Assembly: GCA_033782935.1 (NCBI GenBank)
Contig: JAWQEG010002503.1
Coordinates: forward strand, 1-64,000
Direction of reading: 5' to 3'
Origin: Petrolisthes cinctipes
Lineage: Eukaryota > Arthropoda > Malacostraca > Decapoda > Porcellanidae
DNA: 64,000 nucleotides
In this document: positions 46,781 through 59,120 of the stretch, in pieces
How positions within the stretch are numbered: position 1 is the first letter of the stretch
Layout of the letters: every line of letters starts with the position of its first letter
The notes under the pieces: generated by a model
Database searches by the model: none
The model's input: only the letters and a program-made list of their open reading frames with translations
What the model was told of the DNA's origin: nothing
Program-made: the position numbers and the translations under genes

Positions 46781-49700
46781 TTAAGACGTCTCATATTTCA
46801 GTCTTTTGAAGGTGGGGAGAATGGCTTCATCCTGTCGGTGGTTTGACACAGTGTCACCGTTGTAGTAGCTTGTGGGGTCCGACCCTCTGTTGTTGTACCC
46901 CTGTGGAGCAAATACATATTAGAAATACCATGGTGATATACAATAGGTTTATTGTGTTTAGGCAATATATGAATTAGTGTAAAAGTAAGGAACAAAATGA
47001 ATGAAAGAATGACAAACAGATCCATTTGGGTATTGAGAGTAAAACGAATGATACAATAACTTGTGTTCTGATAAAAAAAATATATTCACATAAATTAAAT
47101 TGTGTCCGGAATCTATGTCGCTGGGACTCTGCGTCGTGGACCCGGCGTCAAGTGCTCATTCGATTTAGAGATCGGACGACACAGAATCCGCGTAGCTCGT
47201 TCCTTGTTGTGAACTACCTGTCCCTTCACTCAAGACTTACCATGCCTTTCTTCCTCTGAACCTTTGTTGGGTGACGAAGGTGGGGAATATTCTTCACTCG
47301 GCTCGTGATACGGTGATGGAGAAGGAGGATACTCGTCACTCAGCTCTTCATATGATGAGACACCAGGTTCTAGATATGGTGGCAAAGGCAGCTCTGGCTC
47401 TAGTGTGTGTTGTTCCATGATGATGAGCCTGTACTGACTGAGGTCACCAGGTTAAGAGGAAGGAAGGTATGACAAGTTTGAAGTCCCAAGATTATGGATG
47501 CTTTGAAACTTCAAAGGAGGTGAGAAGGGTTCACAGTAAATAAAGGTTCGGAGGAAGAAAGGCATGGTAAGTCCCGAGTGAAGGGACAAGTAGTTCACAA
47601 CAAGGAATGAGCGACGCGGATTCTGTGTCGTCCGGTTTCGAAATCGAATGAGCACTTGTCGACGTCGGGTCCACGACGCAGAGTCACGTTCAGTCCTAGA
47701 ACCAATTAAAGAGTATGGTGTTCAAACCTGTGATATGACAGCAATGGGAGTGAGCCTGAGGGAAGTGGCCACTTTGTGCTCCACCAGATAGAACATGTAC
47801 TCATCATACAGCAGACGAATTAGATGGAACGACCCAAAAGATGCCGCACTGCGTAATGTAAGGTCCCTGATCACCATCGAACTGCAAATAATCATAATAA
47901 CAATGTAAGAAGGCATGCAGATTATTTTTTGTCTTACTGCTGACAATTTCCATATATATTATTAGATCCATCATTTAAAGCTCTACTGTTTTCTTCCACC
48001 CCAATTTACCTTTTATACAAAATAACATTCCACTCAGTGTTAGACTTCAAACATCATACACATTGGTTAGTATGCCATTCAGTACTGTCAGTCACACTTG
48101 CTAGTGTCTGAGTATGGTGCAGGGAGCAATGGCTCCAATTTTTATTTTTGCAACAAAGCTGCTCTTCTTGCATACACCACTGAGAAGAAAGTTCACCCAC
48201 CTGTAAAATGACCACTTGAGGAGGAACTGTCTGGCATGCTTTGGGAAGTCCGCCTTGCCCTCATGTGGTCTCAGCACCCTGGTAACCACCGTCCTCAGCC
48301 AGTCCGCCCATTGCTCCAGGCTGTTTTGTTGTTGTAACGTTGCCTTGAAGTCTTCCTCCAGCCGGTCAACCATGCCCACGTCACATTGGCACACCCATGA
48401 AGCCTGCAGGTTTTAAGATGATGGTAGAATAAATCATCCCAGAAACTTACAAACTACTTAGAAATTTTACACACTCACTCAGTTTTGACCATCTTTCTGT
48501 CTGGCCACCATACTCATATAAGAGATGTACAATACAATGACTCTTTACAGTGCGACACCCAATAATCTCGGGGCCTTGCAAGAGTCACGGGCTACTGACA
48601 GCCTAAAGTCCCGAGGTTGAGGGAAAAAAAAAGCATTTATTTGCACAACTGATGTAAGCCTTATGTAAACAGTCAGTAACAACACACTACAAGGAGAACC
48701 CTGCTGAGCCCTGCCAGCCAATTACAGTTTATCAAATAAAATACAGTACCACTCACCCATGCCCTCCCCTGTCCTGTCCTCACACCTCCCCATGCCTTGC
48801 ACTACTATAACCTTAACTCACCCTGTCTTGTTCATACCCTTACCCTTACTCCTACCCTGCCATGTTCTGACCTGCTCTTGAACGTTGTGAAAGTCAACAC
48901 GGTTAAGGTCAGCCAACATTTGAGAGATCTGGGTGGAGTTCTGGAGGACAGCACGAGCAGCCTGAGCCAAGTGGTTGAGGGAGGTGTACCGTCGTAGAGT
49001 CTGGGCCAATGAAGCTACTGCCGTCACCTGGTGAGGGATACAGTACGAGGAAGAAGGTAAGTGTCTTAAGGGGACTATGGCTTAGGATTTTTTCAAACAA
49101 TATCCCAATACAGCATCATCACCATTCAACCTATGCCAATTGATACCTAATAATAGCAATTTTGAAAATTGAGTGACTTATATAACTTGTGGATGAGAAG
49201 GGTGAGCACATTTGCAAAAGCACATGGTACCACACACCTTAATATTGACTAGCTCTTGAGGACACCCAAGCATGGCATTATAGAGCCAAGACTCAAGACT
49301 CTTGGCAAAATTCCTGATGGCTTGTGTGAGGCTGGACGGGATAGACCGCAGGACATCAGGAATCAGGACGTCAACAAGATTCTGGTAGAACTTGTAGTCA
49401 AAGTTACGTACATACCCCATGACTGGTGGCGACCGTAGCAATGCCTGGAAAATGAAAATGGAGCATGGGTTGGTTTTTGCATAACTTAGGGTCCTGCTTG
49501 TGTGTGTGTGTGTGTGTGAAGATTAGACCACAAGTACTTGCTATAAACTCGAGTACATGTGGTTTGAGTACAAGTACAAGTACTAAACATATTTCTGACT
49601 CCGAGTATGAGTACAAGTACATGAAATTGTGTACTTGAGTACGAGTACGAGTACATGTACTTAAACCCAAGCCTGGTGGGTTCAAGCTTTTTCTCAATCA

Positions 49701-52700
49701 GTAATACTGTATTTACTCAAAAACTTCATTGGGAATAAACACACCTGGAGGACGGAGGATGGTAGGAGGGAGGCCAGGTCCCCCTCGTCATCATCAGAGA
49801 TCTCACTGGATGAAGACTTGCCGCTGACAGCACTCACACTGTTGTTGTTGTTCATGAGCCAAAACCTCTTCCACAGTGCCTCCACTGTTGTAAACTGCAA
49901 GAATACAAAACATTTTCAATTACTGAGGCTCAGGATACATAAATGATTATATGGGATAGATATGTAAAATCTGGAGTAAACTAACTGAGGTGAAGTTTGC
50001 CATCAGATTTAGGAGGACAGAAGTGACAATACAGTGTGGATGAGTGAGGAAAGGAGGTGAGTTTCAGGGGAGTGGTTGGTTCTATTACATTACAAATTCA
50101 TATACTCTGTAAGTGGGAGAGTGAAGTAGGTAATATTTTTTGCAGTGATAAGTAGAATATTTCTTCAGGTCAGGTTGGTGACATGGTAGACTGCTACTAC
50201 CATATTCCACTGGCCTTGGTTTAGTATTTGTAACCTTTGATAAATGTGAAGAAAAAGACAATCTGTCAGAGTAGCTGAAAACATTCTATTAGGAATGGAT
50301 GTCAGAAAACAGAATACAAGCAAGGTATGCTTTAAAATAACAACTATTTTGTTCCGAAGTTGTTCCAACCTGTAAGTTAAAGACAGCCTCCAGTATGGTC
50401 TCCGAGTGTTCCTTATAGAGTGTGGTGAATGTGTCAAGGTGAGCACAGGTGACCCCGGTGGGCATTGGTGAGCTACCGTAGTCAATCTCCTCATACTGTG
50501 GGATGGCTGTACTCACGTCACCCAGGTACTGTTGGTTCTGTAGCGTCTGTCAAGAAATAGAATGACTGTGCTTAAACAAGCAGGCATCACTGAAGAATAT
50601 AATCCATGACCATCAGTAAAATTATACAAATGTTTCTTAAAAATTACCCAGGTATATTTATGCAATACAGTATAAACACTCCCAAAAATTTATAAATGGC
50701 CATCACTCCCAAAATATATGTATTAGAACCAGTGCCAATATGCCTGAAAATTTTGTGATAATCAATGAGAAACTTCTACGTCATCTTTACATGACTGGCA
50801 ATCAATGCACTCAATAAGAATAGCAACTTCATAAATTATTACAAAAGCTTTACCCAACTTTGTGGCATTACTAATTATCAAAGTGGAAATATACCCAAGA
50901 CAAGGATTCCGTGTACATCTTTGCCAAACACATAGCAACCAATGAGAAGAGTACCGTACATAGTGATTTGCAAATGTTTACCTGTGGTGAAGCCTCAGCA
51001 GGAACCTGGGTGTGGGAATCATAGTGAGTGTCAGCATTCTTCTGTCCACTGGAAGTAACCTTGCCCTGGTTCTGCTGTGTCTGCTGTGTGGTTTGCTGTG
51101 TCTGCTGGGCTGTTTGCTGTGTAGCTGCTTGCTGCCCGGACTTCTTAAGGTGACCAGAAGAGGAACGGATGGTGATGGGGCTTCCATCATCGTTGACATT
51201 GATGAGGGGAGATGTGGGCTTGATGCGGATCCCATAGTAGTGATACTTGCTGTTTCCTCTGTTGACATGTATAATGAACATTCAACAATGTACAGTTGCC
51301 TCCAATAGTAATGAGCACAGTGTCATGTGGATTTGGCAAAATATGGCACCACTGCATTTGTTTACTTGTAGTAATACAGTAGTAAATTATACTGCGGGAT
51401 CTGGTGTAGAATGAAGTGGTGAACAGAAATGTAAGTACCTGTGTGCATTAAACTAAGGGACTCTAGTATGGATACTTCAGACTTTGCAAACTATGAACCT
51501 TACCTTGTACCGAGTCGTCGAGTGCGTAGGCCGAGGAAGACAGACCGTATGAGCTTGCCGAAAGACGCAGCGTTGACGGGGTCAAGTTTATTGTCAGCAC
51601 AGTGACGGAGGTAGTGGTTATAGAGGGTGGAGCGAGGCAGGCTCACACCCTCAGCTGTCTCATAGTTATCCATCAGCCACTGGACCTGCCCATTGGTGGA
51701 GAGTATTAGTAACAGGTATGTCACAATTCACCTACTGTACACGTGAACATCTAACTAACAAACCCAATGACCGACTGATTACTGTAGCTATATGACAAAC
51801 AGGCTTCAACTAATGAAATTGTAGTGATAGTAAACTACTGTAACTAACAATTATATCATCATATAAATTTCTCAAAACACATCCTGAAAATATATGGCAT
51901 ACTGTAGCATACTGTATAAACCACTTACGAGCATGCGAACAGTGACATGAATGAAATGTAGTTGGTTCTTCGTGACTAAAAAGCATGTTTTCAGTTCATG
52001 ACAGTACAGATCTCGAAGTTCACCAACAGATAGTAGGTGACAGGAATTCCGACTGTGACAGCAAAAGTGGAGTTGAGAAGAGTCAACACTTGCTAATATC
52101 GGTCAATGTGGTCAAAGCACAACAGGGGTCAGGTGAGGTCAACCAGACTGTTATGACATATCAGGTGAAGTAAATAAAATTTATTAACTTTGAGTACATA
52201 AACCCAGGGAGAGGTCTGGCCAACAATGATAACCTTTAGAATTATAAGGAGAGGGTAACTAGAGTCAGGCCAGCTGTCTAAGGATATCAACAAGGGTCAA
52301 ATAGGGTCAGGCGAGGCTTGACAAAGTTAGACCGATTCACAAACTCATTTGGGTAGAAAAGGTCAATTGGGACACTGGGTACTAATAGGGTCAGCTGAGG
52401 TTAGACAGCTGTGATCAGGTAAGGTAAAATGGGGTCAGGTAAGGTAAAGTGAGGTCAGCTGAGGTCAGCAGTGGAGCCAGACACTCACCGTGGCGGGGGA
52501 GACCCTAGTGGCATGGGCTAGGGTGGCTTGTGGGTCATTGTCGACAGCCGACGTACTCCCGCTTACCATATATGTCACGCCATCATCCTGCGGTGGCGCA
52601 GCAACACAGTGCAGCACGCAGGCAGGCAGGCAGGCAGGCAAATACAGGCAGGTAAGCAGGTGTGCATGGGAAAAAGAAAGAGATCTCAGGTCGGTTAATT

Positions 52701-53642
52701 TCCTGGGATTTGGCAAGGTGGTGGTGGTGGTGGTGGTGGTGACATGTGGTCAAGTGGGGACATCACTCACTGTTTCTCAGTCATTTTTGCATTCTTACAT
52801 GGTAAATCTTTACAGAGAGCTCAGCCAACTAATTTGGATTTTTTTTACAGTCCTATAATGACATTATATTGTGTATGAATATTTTAGTAATAAGAGGTAG
52901 GTAATAATTTGTACAGAATTTGCAATGGACATAATTGCCCCAAATACTTGCCTATTGTGTAACTAAACTAAGACATAGGGCCATTCAGTGATATTTGCAT
53001 ATTGAAAAGGTATTGAAATGGACAATATATTGGGGCAGTTTAAGTTCTCTAGTCAGTGGGGAGCTCTCTTTAAGATTTTCCTCATACATATTCATGCATA
53101 CCTTTTCACTTGACCCGACTGTCTGTTTGTTTTACCAACAATTTCACAATCGAAGTGCCACTTTTTTAAAGATTTCCAAGCACTATTGTATCTGGAATAT
53201 GGATTATGGCATGCATTAAATAGTTACTTTGATATAATTATGTGCAAATACCCACAGTGCTTGGAGGTCTCTGGAAGGTGGCTTCTCAATTGTGCTTTCA
53301 CACATGCATGCACACACCTTCAACTGGCTATACATATATTGTGCTGTCAGTGTCAATTCAAATATGTGCTTCAGAATAAAAAAAAAGTAATGTTTCCTAT
53401 TACATTCACCTGTCTTCTCAATCTATCCTAATTAAGTATGATGGGAAATTCCTCAAGAATGGCACAATCGCGGCACATAGTCCTTGACCAGGGTGTAAGG
53501 GGAAGTCTGTTCAAGGACTATGTACCGCGACTGTACATCTCTCATCAAAAAAAGGAATCTTGCACTAGGCAACATTTTTATTATTTGTTATTTCTAATTG
53601 CAGTCGGCAATAATTTTATTACTGTATTATTATTATTATTAC

Positions 53643-53676
<34 letters not shown>

Positions 53677-56600
53677 CTGACTATATAAGAAAAGCACTAA
53701 CTCTCACAAATTTAGTTATTCCATAAGCCACCACCATTCCCCCAATAACAAGCATTATTTTTATTCCTTCTCTTCTACTCTGTCTAATACGTTCTCTCTC
53801 TCTTTCATCCATGTAAACCCTTGAGTGTAGATATGTAATAACGATACCTTCTAATCACACACAGACACACACTTGGCCAACATCAACCTCCACCACACAC
53901 CACCAGTGCATGTTGAGTATCACACCATTGCCTGCAAACTTAATACAGTACATAAAAACACACAAAATTAAATGTACCTTATGTCCCATCATCTTTTCAA
54001 AACCAAACTTTGCCACTCAAATTAAAATAAATGGAAAGGAAGTCATGTAAAATTAACAGAACTAGAAGGGCACTCATTCGTGTATGTACTTTCGCAAATG
54101 CCACATAATTATAATCTACAGACTGAACCAACCCCATTTTCATCCTCATAATAAATCATATACATTCCTGACCTAGAACAACCAATTTTTTTATTTTTTT
54201 TTCATAATGCCCGGTTATCTTGTGAAATGTAATCTAAATTCATCCTTAAGATGTCTTAATTGTTCACTAACAATAATAATAAACAAGCATGAGTGATTCC
54301 ATAGCTTCCCACAGAGAGAGAAAATACAGTACAGTACCCCAAGTCCCATGATACAGTCACGGCCAATAGTCCTGTAACACCTTCGAATGAAACTGTTTCG
54401 ATAATGGTGCGAAACTATATCTGTTGTCTCTGTATTATTGGTTCTTAAGATTCACTCTATCGGCTCACTTTCATACACCCGTTGCTGGACTTTTGACCGT
54501 GGCTGTATGACAAAATATAGAGCTGTGAAAACGACGGTGAGTAAGTAAGGATGTCGGTGATAACGACTGCGAGAGGGCAATGTGTTGTTGATCAGTAATG
54601 CAAGGTTAAGTGTAGATCAATGTAACGAAGTGTAGTGTGTGTGGTAGGCGAGTTAGTAAAGAGGCACCACAACACTCCCCCCTAATATGTCAGGTGTAAA
54701 TGCTCGAGTCAACACCGGAATGAATGACAAGTGATAGTTCGGACATGACGTACTGTAAATATCCTCTCTTGACTCGATCCCAAATATGTGTAGATAATTA
54801 TGTGTAGGCTACAGTCAGTTATAAGCCATAATATGTATCCATGTCTTGTTGAAGTTTTGAATCATTTGACAAAGCTTATTCTGTCTCATGCTTGTTGGAG
54901 CTAATTTCATTCTCCATCAGGCTATTAGAATCAGATCTGAATACTTATTATGGCTCGGACAACTGCAATTTACTTTCAGCTAAGTTGCAATAATTTTATG
55001 AGACTAGTAACACTGTAATGAAATATGAAACGCGCACGTACACTTAAGGTTATTTTATGTTTTCATATTCAACCAAAACTTTTATTAATTTAATATTTAA
55101 AGCAAGGTTTCCCTGTGGCGAGTGAATGTAGGGACAGTTGAAGGACTAAAAGGGAGTGGCTGGGGTCAAAGGGGCGCCCAAATCCTTATAGTAAGCCCTA
55201 CAACACTGCAGGCAATACCCCCCTCCCCCCAACACACATAGGGGGGAGGAGGTGGTGAGGAAGGAAGAGGCGCGTGAAACAGTTGCTAGCCTACGTTTCA
55301 TATTTCCTTTCGAGACACAAACAATAACAAGATGAGAGACCAACTTAAGGGAGAATATAATAAAACTGTGGTGTGTGATGAGTGTCCAACATGAGGGGAG
55401 TGTTTTGATAATAATACAGGGTTATGTTACCGAGAACCAACTGTACGCCAGGTAAACATCATGACAACCCCTGCAAGATATAATATGCCTGAGGAAGTGA
55501 GGATCTTTAGACAGCGCTTGTCGGACAATATGATAAAAACACGGGGTTAAAACACGAGACTGAAATAATGAAAATGTTGCTATAAGTAGGCCTATGTGTA
55601 AAAAAAAAAAGGTAGCGTTCTGTTAATAATGCAACGTCGAGTTATTGAAATGAGTTGCATTGAAAGTGTGACAAACTGAAGATCAAGGGGCTACGAGGGT
55701 ACAGAGACAATACTATGGCGTTGCTCTGAGTATCCAAGAAGGCGGTGCTTTGTTAATAATGCAGGGTTGTGTTATCGAGCCCGGGTTGCCCTGGCGGCGG
55801 TGGCGGACGTAAACATACATACCTACATGACTGACTGACTATAGTTGCCACGACACCGCAAACCTGGGATATGGTTGGTTGGTGTTGGTGGTTGTTATGG
55901 TAAATGGTGAGGAGGACTGGTGGGGCGGGGGTGGTAGTGACAAGTATTAAAGATAGAATTATCCTTCTTATACTCTTTGGTAGTGGTTGTTGTTGGTGTT
56001 ATTATTGGTGGTGGTTGGTATTGGTGGTCATGTAGTGTTAGGGTTAGTGGTTGTTGGTGGTGGTTGGTATTGGTGGTCATGTAGTGTTAGGGTTAGTGGT
56101 TGTTGGTGGTGGTTGGTATTAGTGGTCATGTAGTGTTAGGGTTAGTGGTTGTTGGTGGTGGTTGGTATTAGTGGTCATGTAGTGTTAGGGTTAGTGGTTG
56201 TTGGTGGTGGTTGGTATTAGTGGTCATGTAGTGTTAGGGTTAGTGGTTGTTGGTGGTGGTTGGTATTAGTGGTCATGTAGTGTTAGGGTTAGTGGTTGTT
56301 GGTGGTGGTTGGTATTAGTGGTCATGTAGTGTTAGGGTTAGTGGTTGTTGGTGGTGGTTGGTATTGGTGGTCATGTAGTGTTAGGGTTAGTGGTTGTTGG
56401 TGGTGGTTGGTATTAGTGGTCATGTAGTGTTAGGGTTAGTGGTTGTTGGTTGTGATTGGTAATGGTAGTCATGTAGTAAGTGTTATTAGGGGTACTGGTT
56501 GGTTGTTGGTTGGTGTCGGTGATAGGCTGCTGTGTTCGGTGGTAGTGTTGATAGTTACTGTTATAGTTGGTGGTGTTGATATAATCATAACCAATATAAT

Positions 56601-57158
56601 AAATAATCTCATGGCTATTTCTTTTTATTATTTGTCGCTTTAAATGAGACCCAACACTTAATTAATTACCAACTTGCCTACATAAAAACAGGTCACTATA
56701 ACAGAAGGGCAGTTAGAATGACAGGATGGCAGCCTAGTAATGGAACAAGGAGCCAAGGTAGACAGATAGAGAGAACCAGTCGGAAGTATTATTTATATAT
56801 ATGGACCCAGAGATACGAGTATATTCCCAGCATGTCTGATACAAATGAATGTAGGAATAATCACACAGAGGATTCGCAGCCATTTGTTTATCCTGGGCAA
56901 CAAAACAGATCCCTTACTCGTAGTACACGGTTTCTTAGCATAGTTGGAGGAATGAAAATGATGATGATAATGATGGCTATGATGGTGTACGATATTCCAC
57001 TATCTATAAAAACAATGCCAAGGCGGAAACGTGTGGTGAATTATGCAGAGGCAAGACGGCAACAGCCATACACTAAATACTTTTCCTGTTGCATACTTTA
57101 TTTTACGTGTACAGTACTAAGCATTCGTTGGGTTTTATTAATCACCATGGTATCTCTC

Positions 57159-57223
<65 letters not shown>

Positions 57224-57267
57224 CACACACACAAATACACACATCCCTCTTCTCACAAACACACACA

Positions 57268-57330
<63 letters not shown>

Positions 57331-59120
57331 CTTACCAGCGCCACGCCATGCACGGATGAGCACTGGTTGAGGTACTGCATGTTAGCGTAATACACCATGG
57401 CTGACCAGTTGTCCTGATACCAGCCAGTCTGCGACGTAATGTATTCCAGAGAAGCCCTGTTACTGTTACTCTCTTCTGGTGGTGGTGGTGTTGTCCCTTC
57501 TTTGATCTTAGGGCATTGCAGGTCACGCGGCTGGGTCAGGAAGGTGGTGTTGGTGTTGTAGTAGTCTAGTATATCCCGTAGTGTTGTGGTTGTTGATGTG
57601 TCGGTGTTGGTGGTGGTCGCTGCGATTAGGGATGAGATGGGGTCAAGCTGGTGTTGTTGGTGTTGTTGGTGTTGGTGGTGGTGGTGTTGGTATCCCTTGT
57701 TGTTGCTGTTGTTGTTGTGGCCTCTCAACCAGTTCTTCGGAGTATTTGGGGACGAGTCTTGGGTGACCTGGGATGACTTGGGACTGACTGAGCGTGTTTC
57801 AGGGTTGCCTTGTCGAGACGATTTTTGAGAAGTTGGTGTCCTTACATGGGGTAACTTGAGACTAGAACAAATCGGAGTGAGTTCGGGTATATCCGGGTAG
57901 AATGAGGTAAGCTTCGGGAGGTCTTGGAGTTTTATCCGCGAACTCGCCGATTCCGCATTCTTCGATCTCAGTGCGTTCTTGTGTACAGAAGCTAATTTGT
58001 CGAAAGGATACTGAAACACTTCCTTGTCTTTTCCTTTCACATCTTCCTTCGTCTTCCCTTCCTTATTTTTAGTTTCGTCTTCGTCTCCGTCTTCTTTCCT
58101 GTTCACTAGATCAAGAAATGACCAGTTTCCTCGCTCACTCTGACAATTCTTTATTACTTCCGGCTCAGGTTTCGGGTGATGAAGGCCACTAAGGGCTGAA
58201 GGAAACTGTGATTGCGGGATAGTTGTAAAGGCCAAGGGCACAAATGAGGAAGGGCTGGTGCCGAGGACCAAGGGTTGCCGAACTTTAGACGCAAAAGTTT
58301 GTCTAGGGAAAAGCTGTAAATGGTCTAAGGTCTGTTCTGTCTGTTCGTTCTCTACAACTATGGGCTGTTGGATTTCAGAAGCCGAGGTGCCCTGAACTAA
58401 AGGCTCCAGGAAGGACAAGGACTGAGAGCTGTCTTGAGGAAAGGGCACCAGTGAATTACAACGTGAGGAGGGGTGAGTTGTGGCCTCTGGGTGCCCTGGT
58501 GTGTGGTGGTCGAGGGTGCATTTCCCGACTAGTGTTGACGAGTGAGTGGGATGGACGTGACGGAATACGGATGACGGACGGAGTGACGAAGAATCAGTGG
58601 AGAGTTGGAATGATGGAGTAGAAGGAAGGATGGCCGATGAAACAGAAGGAGCAGGAGGAGGATGGAGGAAGGAGGAAGGAATAGGTTGGTCGTCAAGTAA
58701 GTCCTTGAAAGACAGCGCGCCGCCGGACACAATACCACCCTGCCACAGTCCTGCACCTGTACCCTGACACCTACTCACACCCTGATGCCACCCGTAAACA
58801 CCACTACTGTTGCTGATTGGAGGTGGGCGGGAGTGGGTGGTTGTAGTAGTGGTGGAGTGGGTGGTAGTAGTGGTGGAGGTGGTGGTGGTGCCTGGGGGTG
58901 GGCGGGAGTGGGTGGTAGTAGTGGTGGAGGTGGTGGTGGTGGTGCCTGGGAGTGGGCGGGAGTGGGTGGTAGTGGTAGTAGTAGTGGTGGTGCCTGGGGG
59001 TGGGCGGGAGTGGGTGGTGGTGGTGCTTGGAGGTGGGCGGGAGTGGCTGTTGCTGGTGGTGTTGTTGTTGTTGTTGGTGGGCGTTGTCTCCACCCCGCCC
59101 ACCACTCTCTTGGTAGCCAC
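46781..59120 (-). CDS. RFX: RFX-family transcription factor (RFX1/2/3 type)
   Basis: Nuclear winged-helix factor that binds X-boxes and activates ciliary genes. Coding exons: 57336-59120 (5' limit uncertain), 52489-52587, 51504-51685, 50982-51258, 50370-50546, 49745-49894, 49238-49444, 48872-49027, 48201-48403, 47728-47881, 46781-46900; all phases agree, at least 1169 codons. The DNA-binding domain (HATRVSPAT through [11 protein letters not shown]) is nearly identical to animal RFX1-3, including [14 protein letters not shown] and [13 protein letters not shown]. Domains B, C and dimerisation follow: [72 protein letters not shown] and [17 protein letters not shown] Gln/Thr-rich insert sits after the DNA-binding domain. 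The C-terminus ends with FKRLKYETS. No ATG in the large first exon fits a start, so an upstream exon is missing from this model. Confidence 0.95.
47121..47684. mobile_element. ~560-bp fold-back element in last RFX intron
   Basis: Inverted arms of about 145 bp (47121-47268 and 47541-47684), beginning CTGGGACTCTGCGTCGTGGA and ending with its complement. The unique centre (47269-47540) carries an acidic, Pro/Glu/Ser-rich minus-strand frame. Confidence 0.87.
49535..49665. repeat. Degenerate GAGTACAAGTAC cluster in RFX intron
   Basis: About fifteen GTAC tetramers in GAGTAC and AAGTAC hexamers over 130 bp, many arranged as small palindromes (GTACATGTAC, AAGTACTT). Confidence 0.8.
51504..51685 (-). 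CDS. RFX: RFX exon encoding the winged-helix core
   Basis: 61 residues from [13 protein letters not shown] to LRTRRLGTR, covering most of the DNA-binding domain; the last codon (Arg) is split over the intron with the next exon's GNSKYHYYG. The residues that contact the X-box in the solved human RFX1 complex lie in this and the next exon. Confidence 0.96.
52290..52475. repeat. AGGTCA/AGGTAA-rich intronic repeat
   Basis: Repeated GGGTCAGGTAAGGTAAA and GGTCAGCTGAGGTCAGC units next to RFX exon 2. Includes AGGTCA GCTG AGGTCA at 52452-52467. Confidence 0.75.
53464..53538. mobile_element. 75-bp fold-back MITE, family A copy 2 (RFX intron 1)
   Basis: ATCGCGGCACATAGTCCTTG and TCAAGGACTATGTACCGCGA arms round a spacer that is the reverse complement of the spacer in the 7974-8048 copy. 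Confidence 0.88.
53620..53673. repeat. (TTA)n microsatellite
   Basis: About 17 TTA units with one ACT interruption, in RFX intron 1. Confidence 0.93.
54351..54509. mobile_element. ~160-bp MITE related to family A
   Basis: Terminal repeats ATACAGTCACGGCCAATAGT and its near-complement ending GACCGTGGCTGTAT enclose unrelated interior sequence. The outer 20 bases resemble family A (TACAGTCGTGGCACATAGTC). Confidence 0.8.
56027..56476. repeat. 49-bp minisatellite, ~9 copies, in RFX intron 1
   Basis: Unit begins GTCATGTAGTGTTAGGGTTA and continues GTGGTTGTTGGTGGTGGTTG then GTATTAGTG. Starts at 56027 and recurs every 49 bases to about 56470 with only single-base changes. Confidence 0.95.
57151..57326. 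repeat. Compound (CT)n-(CA)n-(CT)n microsatellite beside an RFX splice donor
   Basis: Two CT runs (about 70 and 55 bases) separated by an ACACAC region. On the RFX strand it becomes a GA run starting within about 10 bases after the donor GTAAGATATG at 57335. Confidence 0.93.
57336..59120 (-). CDS. RFX: RFX large first visible coding exon, low-complexity N-terminal region
   Basis: About 595 open codons upstream of the DNA-binding domain. Residues 12-105 are six or so variants of [13 protein letters not shown]; then Ser/Pro/Gln-rich sequence, an acidic Lys/Glu block, a His/Gln run ([13 protein letters not shown]) and Asn/Thr stretches, ending [18 protein letters not shown] before a GTAAGA donor. 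Typical of an intrinsically disordered activation region. The frame opens after a TAG near 59136; GTG at 59120 is not a credible start, so the acceptor or first exon lies elsewhere. Confidence 0.8.

Noticed and set aside
47240..47430. Acidic Pro/Glu/Ser frame as a standard RFX exon
   Set aside because: The flanking exons 47728 and 46900 join in phase without it and give a better C-terminus; it lies in a fold-back element. Kept only as a possible alternative exon.
56040..56450. TTAGGGTTAG repeats as an interstitial telomere
   Set aside because: The core occurs once per 49-bp unit, whereas arthropod telomeres are head-to-tail TTAGG; it is a minisatellite.
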